DNA of 64,000 nt from positions 1 through 64,000 of the forward strand of contig JAAWCS010000022.1 of NCBI GenBank assembly GCA_022793375.1, given 5' to 3'. Of this stretch, positions 8,994 to 17,894 are shown piece after piece. The first letter of the stretch is position 1. Each line of letters begins with the position of its first letter. The DNA comes from Lachnospiraceae bacterium (GTDB taxonomy: Bacteria > Bacillota > Clostridia > Lachnospirales > Lachnospiraceae). The notes under the pieces were generated by a model. That model searched no databases, was not told where the DNA came from, and saw only the letters and a list, made by a program, of their open reading frames with translations. The position numbers were made by a program, and so were the translations under genes.

Positions 8994-10175
8994 ATGAATA
9001 TTCAGGAGAATAATTCTCAAATTGATATCTTGTTTTTTGAAAGACCAATAGCTGATCTTAAAAAATTTGCATTCAAAATAGCAAGAGTCATTAAAAGCGA
9101 TAGACCAGAAATAAGAATGGGTGCCATCTGCATTGAATTGCCTACAGACAATAATATTATAGAAGAATTTTATCATTGGGATGAAGTGAAAAATAGAATC
9201 GATGAATTTCTGAAAGAAAAGAGGGTAAGGATTGTTATTTTTTCAAATTATAGGATTCCGGATATAGAGTTCATTCTTCACGCAAAGAGATTAGGAATAA
9301 AGACACTATTAATTCAGGAAGGGCTAATATACGACGGAATTAGTATTAATGATGTCAGCACAAAAAACATTCTAACTTCCTTTGTTTCATATTTCGATAA
9401 GAGTATATCTTACATTAATACCATTTTTAGAATGTGCAATTACGAAAAGAGTAGTAAAGCAAAAGTGCTTGCAGGTATTGTTAAGAATAAGAAGAATATA
9501 ACCATATCATTGGCAAATTCCTTTTCTTTTCCTCTACGTGCTGATTATGTCTTAACAATGGGAAGACATTGGGATACATACTATACAGAAACGGTCGGGT
9601 ATGATCATTCACAAATACGTCTGGTAGGCGATCACGATCTTGATGACTTTGAGGTACAAGAGGAAAACGAAAACGCAATTTGTTATATTGCAACCGTTCT
9701 TGTTGAAGATGGAACAATAAAGAAAAAAGATTTCATCAACTTTATAAGGTTTCTTTCTTCATCAATCCCGAATAACATAAAAACTTATGTGAAGTTACAT
9801 CCAAGAAGTGATCTTTCTTTGTATAGTGCTATTCAAAAAGACAATGTTGAATTTATTGACCAATCGGGATTCCTACCTAGCGTAAATCTCTATATTGGTC
9901 ATCGTGGTTCCTTAATTGGGAAAGCGCTTTATGAGAGCGATAATCTTATCCTGTGGCAGTTCCCAAATGAAGACTATTGTTTCTACGAGGAATTTGCAAC
10001 TGCTGTCGTAAGGGATAAGGGTGATTTAAAGACAGCAATTAAAGATATTGATATAACAAAGAAGACTAATAAGAAGCGTGATCAAATTGAGGATTTCTAC
10101 TGGAAGAATCCCGATGGAGCTATTAACTCAATAACTAATTACATTCTTAACTATATGCATGACAAAAACATTTGA
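8994..10175 (+). CDS. Sialyltransferase-like glycosyltransferase (GT-B)
   Basis: The 393-aa protein lacks a clear family name but carries the three short motifs of bacterial sialyl/polysialyltransferases in order: an acidic-glycine site in LIQEG (residues 106-110), HP in VKLHPRSD (269-270), and a Ser-containing GHRGS (302-306). In that superfamily the HP and Ser motifs bind the CMP part of the donor. No signal peptide is present, so it should act in the cytoplasm on a lipid-linked glycan. It precedes the CMP-transferase module at 10.2-13.5 kb, which could supply its donor. Moderate confidence; a CDP- or UDP-sugar donor is possible. Confidence 0.6.
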   Translation: MNIQENNSQIDILFFERPIADLKKFAFKIARVIKSDRPEIRMGAICIELPTDNNIIEEFYHWDEVKNRIDEFLKEKRVRIVIFSNYRIPDIEFILHAKRLGIKTLLIQEGLIYDGISINDVSTKNILTSFVSYFDKSISYINTIFRMCNYEKSSKAKVLAGIVKNKKNITISLANSFSFPLRADYVLTMGRHWDTYYTETVGYDHSQIRLVGDHDLDDFEVQEENENAICYIATVLVEDGTIKKKDFINFIRFLSSSIPNNIKTYVKLHPRSDLSLYSAIQKDNVEFIDQSGFLPSVNLYIGHRGSLIGKALYESDNLILWQFPNEDYCFYEEFATAVVRDKGDLKTAIKDIDITKKTNKKRDQIEDFYWKNPDGAINSITNYILNYMHDKNI

Positions 10176-10190
10176 CGGAGGACTAGATTA

Positions 10191-10862
10191 GTGAAAATAG
10201 TAGCGATAGTTCCTATGAAGTTAAATAATAGACGATTGCCACAGAAAAACACAAAATCATTTACTAATGGTAAACCACTTTGCTATTACATCCTTTCGAC
10301 GCTTCTTATTGTAGATGGTTTGGACGAAGTATATGTTTATTGCAGCAATCCAGATATTCAGGAGTTCATCCCAGAAGGAGTGAAATACCTCAGGCGATCA
10401 AAGACTCTTGATCAAGATACAACGAGCATGACGGAAGTGTTGACTTGCTTCACTAAAGAAGTTCCTGCTGACATCTATGTTATGACTCATACGACTGCTC
10501 CATTTATTTCTAGAGACTCTATTGAAAAGGGATTGAATGCTGTTAAGAACGGAGAGTATGATTCTTCTTTTACAGCTAAGAAACTACAAGATTTTCTGTG
10601 GAAGGATGGAGTGCCGTTTAATTACGAACTTTCAAATATTCCTCGAACACAGGATCTTCCAGCCCTGTTTGAAGAGACGAGCGGTTTCTATATCTACAAG
10701 CATGATGTGATGGCAAAGCTCCATCGAAGAATTGGAGAAAAACCCTATATAGTAGAAGTTGGGGAAATAGAGGCTGTCGATATCGATACGCCTGAAGATT
10801 TTATGATTGCTGATGCAATTTATAATCATATTGTGTTAAGGAAAGAGCAGGAAAATGAATAA
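10191..10862 (+). CDS. CMP-sugar synthetase, acylneuraminate cytidylyltransferase family
   Basis: The 223-aa protein starts with GTG after GGAGGAC. The N-terminus (VPMKLNNRRLPQKN...GKPL) is the nucleotide-binding loop of cytidylyltransferases such as NeuA, KdsB and PseF. The C-terminal DIDTPEDF motif is typical of the family. It would couple CTP to a 2-keto-3-deoxy sugar acid. It overlaps the next gene by 8 bases and is clearly co-translated with it. The window has a second, unrelated CMP-transferase (24.2 kb) in the pse module, so this one probably serves a different acid sugar. Confidence 0.8.
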   Translation: MKIVAIVPMKLNNRRLPQKNTKSFTNGKPLCYYILSTLLIVDGLDEVYVYCSNPDIQEFIPEGVKYLRRSKTLDQDTTSMTEVLTCFTKEVPADIYVMTHTTAPFISRDSIEKGLNAVKNGEYDSSFTAKKLQDFLWKDGVPFNYELSNIPRTQDLPALFEETSGFYIYKHDVMAKLHRRIGEKPYIVEVGEIEAVDIDTPEDFMIADAIYNHIVLRKEQENE

Positions 10863-12438
10863 CATACATATTTTAGACTGTACATTGCGAGATGGTGGCT
10901 ATTGTAACGAGTGGCGATTTGGATTTGAAAATACAAGAAAAATAACCTATGGATTACAAGAAGCAGACATCGAAATCATTGAATGCGGTTTCATTACAAA
11001 TCGTGTTTCTTATGATCCGGATGTCACAAAGTATACTAACATAGCGGAAGCTTCAAAGGTCATTCCAGAAAACCGAGATGGAAAAATTTTTGTCGCTATG
11101 ATGAACTATGGTGAGTTTAATATCAAAGACTTACCTCCATATGATGGGTCTTCTATTGATGGTATACGAGTAGCTTTTCATAAGAAAAATCTGGAAGAAG
11201 CTCTGATATTATGTGAGCAGATAAAAGCAAAAGGATACCTTGTATTTATTCAGGCTATGGTGTCACTAGCATATTCTGACGAAGAATTTCTTTCAATGAT
11301 TCATCGTGTTAATGAGTTCAAGCCATATGCTTTCTATATTGTTGACAGTTTTGGAATGATGAAGGGGAAGGATTTTACTCGCCTTTTTTATATGGTAGAA
11401 CATAATCTAGATGAGGAGATTTGGATTGGGTTTCATAGCCATAACAATATGCAGCTTGCATACTCTAATGCCCAGAGGCTTACAAACGTCCAGACAAACC
11501 ATAATCTGATCATTGATTCGTCGATTTATGGCATGGGTCGTGGAGCTGGCAATCTGAACACGGAACTATTCCTTGAGTACCTTAACGAAAATACTGGCAA
11601 AAACTATCAACTCAAACCTATTCTCGTGTTAATAGATGAGATTCTTAATGGATTCTATCAGAGAAACTACTGGGGTTATTCACTTCCAAACTACATATCA
11701 GCAGCGCATAATGCTCATCCGAATTATGCGGGCTATCTTGACGATAAGAAAACTCTAACAATCGAAGGTATGAATGATATCTTTGACATGATGGATGAAG
11801 ACAAGAAAGTTTCGTATGATAAGGAATATATCGAAGAGTTATATGTTAGGTATATGGCAACAGGAAAAGTTCATGAAAGCCACAAGAATGAGCTCAAAGA
11901 GAGGCTCATCGGGAAGAAGATTCTTTTAATTGCACCAGGTAAAAGCTCTGTGGATGAACTTGATTGTATTAAGGCATTTATTGACAACGAGACAGTTGTT
12001 ATTAGTGTCAATTACGCTTTTGAAGACATTGTACCGGATTTTATATTTTTATCCAACCTAAGACGTTTTCGTGAACTTGCAGAAGGTAAAAAAGGAAAAT
12101 GTATCGTAACATCCAATATTCCTGCGGACGGAGTGTATTTCCAAACAAAATATAGGGATTTATTAAATAATGAAGATTCTGTTCGTGACAATGCAGGACT
12201 AATGGCAGTCAAATTCCTAATGGAATATGATATCGAAGGTATCTATTTGGCTGGCTTTGATGGCTATTCTCATGATGTTAAAGAAAACTATGGGAGTAGT
12301 GAGATGGCATTTATCACAAGAAACGCTGTTCTTGACGCTATGAATATAGGAATGAGTAGAGTTCTAAAGCTGTACAGGGAAAAGATAAAGATTGAGTTTA
12401 TTACTAAGCCACGATTTGTGGATATTGAAGTGGATTGA
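10855..12438 (+). CDS. HMGL-like (DRE-TIM) aldolase fused to a C-terminal Rossmann-like domain
   Basis: Residues 1-300 are a metal-dependent DRE-TIM metallolyase: LDCTLRDGGY (7-16), H-x-H metal ligands in GFHSHNN (His194, His196) and GMGRGAGN. These enzymes make or break C-C bonds with pyruvate or acyl-CoA units, as in 4-hydroxy-2-oxovalerate aldolase and HMG-CoA lyase. Residues from about 345 (KKILLIAPGKSSVDE) form a second domain resembling the Rossmann-like domain found in some surface-glycan proteins. At 527 aa it is much longer than a bare aldolase. Its setting between a CMP-transferase and a sugar kinase suggests it builds the carbon skeleton of a keto-sugar acid, which is inference. 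Confidence 0.75.
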   Translation: MNNIHILDCTLRDGGYCNEWRFGFENTRKITYGLQEADIEIIECGFITNRVSYDPDVTKYTNIAEASKVIPENRDGKIFVAMMNYGEFNIKDLPPYDGSSIDGIRVAFHKKNLEEALILCEQIKAKGYLVFIQAMVSLAYSDEEFLSMIHRVNEFKPYAFYIVDSFGMMKGKDFTRLFYMVEHNLDEEIWIGFHSHNNMQLAYSNAQRLTNVQTNHNLIIDSSIYGMGRGAGNLNTELFLEYLNENTGKNYQLKPILVLIDEILNGFYQRNYWGYSLPNYISAAHNAHPNYAGYLDDKKTLTIEGMNDIFDMMDEDKKVSYDKEYIEELYVRYMATGKVHESHKNELKERLIGKKILLIAPGKSSVDELDCIKAFIDNETVVISVNYAFEDIVPDFIFLSNLRRFRELAEGKKGKCIVTSNIPADGVYFQTKYRDLLNNEDSVRDNAGLMAVKFLMEYDIEGIYLAGFDGYSHDVKENYGSSEMAFITRNAVLDAMNIGMSRVLKLYREKIKIEFITKPRFVDIEVD

Positions 12439-12441
12439 AAG

Positions 12442-13467
12442 ATGAAGGTTGTAGCATTTGGAGAGCTGCTTCTTCGTCTTGCAGCACCGGGATATACAAA
12501 ACTCTTTCAAAAGGATAGCTTTGATGCCACGTTCTGTGGTGGCGAAGCTAACGTTGCCGTTTCACTATCCATCTTTGGCGTGGATTCGACGTTTGTGACG
12601 AAACTCCCAGATTCCGATGTCGGCTATGCGGCAGCTCACTCTCTGGATTATTTCAAAGTAGATACATCCAAGATTGTTTATGGCGATGGAAGGATGGGAC
12701 TCTATTATCTTGAGAAGGGAGCCTCACAACGTCCATCGAAGGTTATTTATGATCGTGCGTACTCTGCAATCGCGATGGCAAAGCGCAGTGAGTTTGACTG
12801 GGATACGATCTTTAATGGGGCTGAGTGGTTCCACTGGACAGGCATCAATCCTGCCTTATCAGATGACCTTGCTATGATTTGTGAGGAAGCATGTAAGGTT
12901 GCAAAAGATAAAGGATTAACTATTTCATGCGACCTTAATTACCGTGGAAAGCTATGGACACCGGAAAAGGCACAAGAGGTTATGAAACCTCTTATGAAGT
13001 ATGTGGGCGTTTGCATCTGCAATGAAGAAGATGCGGAAAAGGTTCTGGGGATAAAGTCTGAAGGCACGGATATAGAGGCAGGCAAATTAAGTGATGCTGG
13101 ATATGTCCACACGGCAGAGATGATTTATAGCCAATATGGTTGTAAGTACATAGCGACTACGTTGAGAAAGAGTTATTCAGCTAGCCGAAATGGTTGGAGA
13201 GCAATGCTCTATGACACAGAGGCATTGGAAAGCTATTTTTCTCGTGAATACGATATCCAACTTATAGATCGTGTTGGCGGAGGAGATAGCTTTAGTGCCG
13301 GATTAATATATGGCATTGGAACAGGCATGGGATGTCAAGGCGCTATTGAATTTGCCACAGCTGCAAGCTGCTTGAAACAAACAATTGAAGGCGATTTCAA
13401 TAGAGCATCAGTAAAGGACGTAGAAACGCTACTAAAAAGTGGCGGTAATGGTCGAGTCCAAAGATAA
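12442..13467 (+). CDS. PfkB-family sugar kinase, 2-dehydro-3-deoxygluconokinase-like
   Basis: The 341-aa protein has the two PfkB signatures: GGEANVAVSLSIFG near residue 34 and RVGGGDSFSAGL with the catalytic base Asp282. Overall it is closest in look to KDG kinases (MKVVAFGELLLRLAAPG..., CDLNYRGKLWT). KDG kinases phosphorylate 2-keto-3-deoxygluconate to KDPG. The gene starts 3 bases after the aldolase stop. A catabolic KDG kinase inside a glycan operon, tied to an aldolase and a CMP-transferase, suggests it handles a keto-sugar-acid intermediate of glycan synthesis. The exact substrate is unknown. Confidence 0.82.
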   Translation: MKVVAFGELLLRLAAPGYTKLFQKDSFDATFCGGEANVAVSLSIFGVDSTFVTKLPDSDVGYAAAHSLDYFKVDTSKIVYGDGRMGLYYLEKGASQRPSKVIYDRAYSAIAMAKRSEFDWDTIFNGAEWFHWTGINPALSDDLAMICEEACKVAKDKGLTISCDLNYRGKLWTPEKAQEVMKPLMKYVGVCICNEEDAEKVLGIKSEGTDIEAGKLSDAGYVHTAEMIYSQYGCKYIATTLRKSYSASRNGWRAMLYDTEALESYFSREYDIQLIDRVGGGDSFSAGLIYGIGTGMGCQGAIEFATAASCLKQTIEGDFNRASVKDVETLLKSGGNGRVQR

Positions 13468-13487
13468 AGTGGAGGAGTAACCTTAGA

Positions 13488-14402
13488 ATGGAAGATTTGG
13501 TTGTTATATTAATGGCAACGTATAATGGAGAAAAGTATCTTCGTGATCAGATTGACAGTATTTTAAATCAGAAAGATGTGAATGTAGAGTTGATAGTTAG
13601 AGATGACGGATCCAAAGATTCTACAATTGCGATATTGCAAGAATATGCAAATAGAGATTCTCGCGTATTGTATTATTCAGATGGAAATCTCGGACCAGCA
13701 AAATCTTTTCTTGATTTAGTAAAAAAAGCACCCGAATCTTCATTCTATGCTTTCTCTGATCAAGATGATGTATGGGATCCTGATAAGATTAGTGTGGCCG
13801 TCAAAGCAATAAAAAAATTGGATCTTAATAAACCTGCGATGTATTTTTCAAATTTAAAAATAGTTGACCAGAATCTTCAATTTTGCAGAATGTCACATTC
13901 ATATTCACAATTTCAGAAAAATAAATATGCTTCTTTAGCGGAATATATGCCATCTGGGTGCACAATGCTGTTCAATAAGGCGGCGGCAAATCTTATCAAC
14001 TTGAAAGAACCAGAGTGGTGTACCATGCATGATGTGTGGATTTATTTGATTTGTATGTTTTTCGGCTCTACCACCTATGATATTGACGGACATATCAATT
14101 ATAGACAACATTCAAATAATATAATGGGGGCATACAAAAAGAAAACAATTAAACTGTATTTTGAGAGAATAAAACGCGCACTAGATAGAAATCAGCAACC
14201 CAAGTTTAACAATGCAGTGAATTTTTATAAATGCTATGGGGACATGTTAACAGATAAAGACAAGGAAAAAGTTGAAGAAATAGTTCATTATAAAGATAGT
14301 TTCAGAAACTGGATGAAGCTACTATTTGACAAAGATATTAAAGCTACATCTTGGTCAAGAGATATAAGAAACAGATTGCTGATATTGGCGAGAATATTTT
14401 GA
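13488..14402 (+). CDS. Glycosyltransferase family 2
   Basis: The 304-aa protein is a GT-A fold family-2 transferase. It has the nucleotide-binding start VVILMATYNGEKYLRDQI, RDDGSKD (about 40-46) and the metal site in FSDQDDVWDPDK. It transfers one sugar from an NDP-sugar to the growing lipid-linked repeat unit at the cytoplasmic membrane face. The start follows GTGGAGGAG. The rhamnosyltransferase-like opening does not fix the donor. Confidence 0.85.
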   Translation: MEDLVVILMATYNGEKYLRDQIDSILNQKDVNVELIVRDDGSKDSTIAILQEYANRDSRVLYYSDGNLGPAKSFLDLVKKAPESSFYAFSDQDDVWDPDKISVAVKAIKKLDLNKPAMYFSNLKIVDQNLQFCRMSHSYSQFQKNKYASLAEYMPSGCTMLFNKAAANLINLKEPEWCTMHDVWIYLICMFFGSTTYDIDGHINYRQHSNNIMGAYKKKTIKLYFERIKRALDRNQQPKFNNAVNFYKCYGDMLTDKDKEKVEEIVHYKDSFRNWMKLLFDKDIKATSWSRDIRNRLLILARIF

Positions 14403-14414
14403 TGGGAAGATAAC

Positions 14415-15521
14415 ATGAGTGCATTATCAATATATATAACTCTGATATTTGGAACATATCTTCTGTTTTGTATACAGAACTCATTGTCACATGCAAATAT
14501 TAGAGTGACACAGCATACTAAGATTCATAGAAATAGTAAATTAAGAATTGTTTTTTTTACTGTTATTGCGATGGTCCCAATAATCTATGTATTAACGAAT
14601 CGGTATATGTTCGGTACAGATTATAAGAATTATTACCGAATGTATAATGATTATTTTGCATACGGATTCAGTAATGTTGAAGTAGGTACAATTGTTCTTT
14701 TTAATGTATCTAAATGGCTAGGATGGGATTTTAAAGGTTTTCTGTTTTTAACATCTGTGCTTGAAATGATAGTGCCTGCTCTTGCAATAAGACGACACTG
14801 CGAGAGAAACGTATACCCACTGGCGATTTTGTTTTTTTTGACACTATATTTTGGACCATCAACTAATATCATTGCTCAAGTGTGCGCCCTTTCCTTCTTG
14901 ATTTTTGCATATGAGTACATGATGAAGGAACAATGGATTCCGGTTATTATTTTCTGTTTGATTGCAACAATGTTTCATCTTTCAGCTATAGTTGGGATAA
15001 TCATCTATTTGTTATATGTTTTTGATAATCGTAGTCGTGTACGGATTATATCAGTAGTTGTTTTAGCTGTTGGATTATTGCTTGCTTTTTTTCCAAATAT
15101 CTTATATTCAATACTAAATTTGCTTGGGTCTGGATATGCAAAATATGTAGAATACGTAACCTTCGATAGAATAAACACCTTCTTTTATATTCTTGTTTAC
15201 AGAGTTCCTCTTTATGTAATAGAGGGTATATATCATAAACAAATTGTAGCATCAAAAGGAATCAATCGATTTTATTACCTTTTAATAATTTTGGAAATTG
15301 CTGGTTGTATTATGGGTATCAGTATGGCATGGATTGGTAGACTTATTTATTTCTTTTCAATCGGGCATGTGTTTTTATGTTGTGAACTTATTAATTCAGT
15401 TAAGAACAAAGGAACCAGAGTCTTTATATCTACATTGTTTGTCTTTTACTATTTTGTTGCCTTTGGCTTTATGCACTTTTTTAGTGAATTTGATGGTATC
15501 ATGAATTTTCAGTTGATTTAA
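14415..15521 (+). CDS. EpsG-family membrane protein, probable repeat-unit polymerase (Wzy-like)
   Basis: This 368-aa protein is made almost wholly of hydrophobic segments (about ten). It has the EpsG-type conserved region GTDYKNYYRMYNDY near residue 60 and short loops. EpsG proteins polymerise exopolysaccharide repeat units outside the membrane. It lies between two family-2 transferases and just before the flippase, the usual place for a polymerase. The ribosome-binding site is weak (GGGAAG), and the start is 12 bases after the preceding stop. Confidence 0.75.
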   Translation: MSALSIYITLIFGTYLLFCIQNSLSHANIRVTQHTKIHRNSKLRIVFFTVIAMVPIIYVLTNRYMFGTDYKNYYRMYNDYFAYGFSNVEVGTIVLFNVSKWLGWDFKGFLFLTSVLEMIVPALAIRRHCERNVYPLAILFFLTLYFGPSTNIIAQVCALSFLIFAYEYMMKEQWIPVIIFCLIATMFHLSAIVGIIIYLLYVFDNRSRVRIISVVVLAVGLLLAFFPNILYSILNLLGSGYAKYVEYVTFDRINTFFYILVYRVPLYVIEGIYHKQIVASKGINRFYYLLIILEIAGCIMGISMAWIGRLIYFFSIGHVFLCCELINSVKNKGTRVFISTLFVFYYFVAFGFMHFFSEFDGIMNFQLI

Positions 15522-15546
15522 ACAAACAATGGAAAGGGAGACTTTG

Positions 15547-16422
15547 ATGAAAGAGTTAGTGTCTGTTGTAATTCCTGCATATAATAGGGAAAATACTATC
15601 ATACGAGCTATAAATAGTGTTCTTAATCAAACTTATAGTGATTTAGAGGTTATTGTGGTAGATGACTGTTCAACTGATAATACTAAAGAGGCTGTGCTGT
15701 CGATATGTGATTCAAGAGTCAAGTATCATAGATTGGATTGTAATTCTGGGGCATGTGTTGCACGGAACACAGGGGTTGCTTTAGCAAATGGAGAGATAAT
15801 TGCGTTTCAAGATAGTGATGATTTTTGGCATGAGAATAAACTTGAACGCCAGTTAGCTTATATAAAAAAAGAAAACTATGATTTTATTACATGTGGGTTT
15901 TATAGAATTATTGGAGATGAACGCTATGCGATTGGTATTAAAGAATGCCCCGAAGATTCTGTGCAATTGTGGTGTGAGTTGTTAAACTATAATTGGGTTT
16001 CAACACAGACAATCGTTTGTAAGAAGGCGTGTTTTGAGAAAATCTCATTCGATCCGATAATAAAAAGATTTCAAGATTGGGATTTGGCATTACAAGCAGC
16101 AAATTATTTTAAGATTGGATGTTTGAATGAATGCCTTGTAGATGTTTATCTTCAGGAGAATAGCGTTACAAAGACTGTAAAGAATTATGAAGCAATGTTG
16201 GCAGTCATTGAAAAACATAAGGTAGATGTAAAAGTAGGTAATAACCTAATGCAAGCACAGTATATGAAGTCTCTCGCTGATGTCCACAGGGGGAAAGAAG
16301 GAATGAAAGCCGGGTGTGAATACTTTAGAAGTTTTGTTTTAAAACCGAATTATAAAATATTGATTTTATCACTTTTGAGCACATTTGGGATAATGAGATT
16401 TTACACAAACAGGCATGAATAA
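15547..16422 (+). CDS. Glycosyltransferase family 2
   Basis: This is a family-2 GT-A transferase of 291 aa. It has SVVIPAYNRENTI at the start, VDDCSTDNT, and the DxD-like metal site FQDSDDFW. I chose ATG 15547 because GGAAAGGGAG lies just upstream; an ATG at 15529 is in frame but would overlap that ribosome-binding site. It should add a second or third sugar to the repeat unit in the cytoplasm. Donor and acceptor are unknown. Confidence 0.83.
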   Translation: MKELVSVVIPAYNRENTIIRAINSVLNQTYSDLEVIVVDDCSTDNTKEAVLSICDSRVKYHRLDCNSGACVARNTGVALANGEIIAFQDSDDFWHENKLERQLAYIKKENYDFITCGFYRIIGDERYAIGIKECPEDSVQLWCELLNYNWVSTQTIVCKKACFEKISFDPIIKRFQDWDLALQAANYFKIGCLNECLVDVYLQENSVTKTVKNYEAMLAVIEKHKVDVKVGNNLMQAQYMKSLADVHRGKEGMKAGCEYFRSFVLKPNYKILILSLLSTFGIMRFYTNRHE

Positions 16423-16477
16423 GATTTTATGGAAAATGTAGGAGGTTAGTAGGTTTATAGGAATCTACATTCGGGAC

Positions 16478-17884
16478 ATGAGCCGTAATAATTCTAAAGC
16501 ACTAAAGTCAGGAATATGGTATATGATTTCAAACTTCTTGGTGAAAAGCGTTGGATTTCTAACAACTCCGATTTTTACGCGATTATTAACAAAAGCTGAT
16601 TTTGGCGCATATAATAACTATACTTCCTGGCTTTCAATCATTTCTGTTTTTTTGACATTGAATTTACATGCAACATTAATTAGCGCAAGATATGATTATG
16701 AGGATAGATTTGATCAATATATTTTTTCGATGCTAGGTCTTAGCTCGTTAGTCTCTTTTATAGGACTTGTAATAGTTAATGTTTTCCCTGCTCAAATATC
16801 TGCTTTTTTTCAGATAGATATTAGATACATGAATGCAATGCTTGCATATTTGCTGTTTTTTCCTGCTATTACGATGTTTCAAACGAAAGAAGTATACTTG
16901 TTTGAATACAAGAAATCAGTTTTTTGTAGCTTGCTTCTTGCTATTTCAACGGCATTGTTATCTGTTGTTTTAGTAGTAGTGATGCATGATAAATTAGAAG
17001 CTAGAATTCTGGGTTCAGTTGTACCTACAATTGTTTTGGGAATTATATTATTTGTATTCTTTGGGATGAGAGGGAAAAAGATTATTACATCATTTTGGAA
17101 ATATGCCTTACCTATTTCTCTCCCATATATCCCACACTTACTATCCATGTCGTTACTTAATTCAATGGATAGAGTAATGATAACTCGTTATTGTGGCAAC
17201 GAGCAAACAGCTCTATATAGTTTAGCGTATAGTTGTGGCGCAATAGTAACAATATTATTAACAGCAATAAATAATGCATTTGCACCATGGTTAGCTAATA
17301 ATTTGAACTGTAAAAACTACAAAGAGATTAGATCTTTTTCCTATAAATATATTACTATCTTTTTTATACTTGTTGTTGGCATTATGCTTCTATCGCCAGA
17401 AATACTTCTAATACTAGGAGGAAAGAGCTACATGGAAGCAATATATGTGCTAGCACCAGTTTCAATGGGATGCGCATGTCAATTCCTTTATACAATGTAT
17501 GTTAATGTTGAGCAATTTTTAAAAAAAACTGTAGGTATGGCGATTGCAAGTGCTGTAGCTGCGTGTGTTAATTATGTTCTAAACTATATTTTTATTAGAA
17601 GAATTGGATACTTAGCTGCGGCATATACTACACTGGCGGGATATTTGTGCCTCCTTGCTATACATATATATTTGGTCAAACGTTTAGGAATGTCAGATGT
17701 GTTTAATGCTAAATATGTTATTGCAACAGTAATAGTGGGAGTTGTGATAATGGTTGGCATAACGTGGCTATATTCATACTCTATAATACGACATATAGTA
17801 ATAGTTGCCTATTTTGTTGTATTAACAATATTTTTGTTTGTCAACAAACATAACATAAAAAGAATCCAAATGATTTTAAAATAA
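16478..17884 (+). CDS. Polysaccharide flippase (Wzx-like, MOP superfamily)
   Basis: The 468-aa protein has about 12-14 hydrophobic segments. The N-terminus (SGIWYMISNFLVKSVGFLTTPIFTRLLT) is typical of oligosaccharide flippases. It moves the lipid-linked repeat unit across the membrane for polymerisation. The ribosome-binding site directly before ATG 16478 is poor, and translation may depend on the preceding gene. Together with the EpsG-like protein it indicates a Wzx/Wzy-dependent route rather than an ABC-exported polymer. Confidence 0.88.
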   Translation: MSRNNSKALKSGIWYMISNFLVKSVGFLTTPIFTRLLTKADFGAYNNYTSWLSIISVFLTLNLHATLISARYDYEDRFDQYIFSMLGLSSLVSFIGLVIVNVFPAQISAFFQIDIRYMNAMLAYLLFFPAITMFQTKEVYLFEYKKSVFCSLLLAISTALLSVVLVVVMHDKLEARILGSVVPTIVLGIILFVFFGMRGKKIITSFWKYALPISLPYIPHLLSMSLLNSMDRVMITRYCGNEQTALYSLAYSCGAIVTILLTAINNAFAPWLANNLNCKNYKEIRSFSYKYITIFFILVVGIMLLSPEILLILGGKSYMEAIYVLAPVSMGCACQFLYTMYVNVEQFLKKTVGMAIASAVAACVNYVLNYIFIRRIGYLAAAYTTLAGYLCLLAIHIYLVKRLGMSDVFNAKYVIATVIVGVVIMVGITWLYSYSIIRHIVIVAYFVVLTIFLFVNKHNIKRIQMILK

Positions 17885-17894
17885 AAGGCGAATT

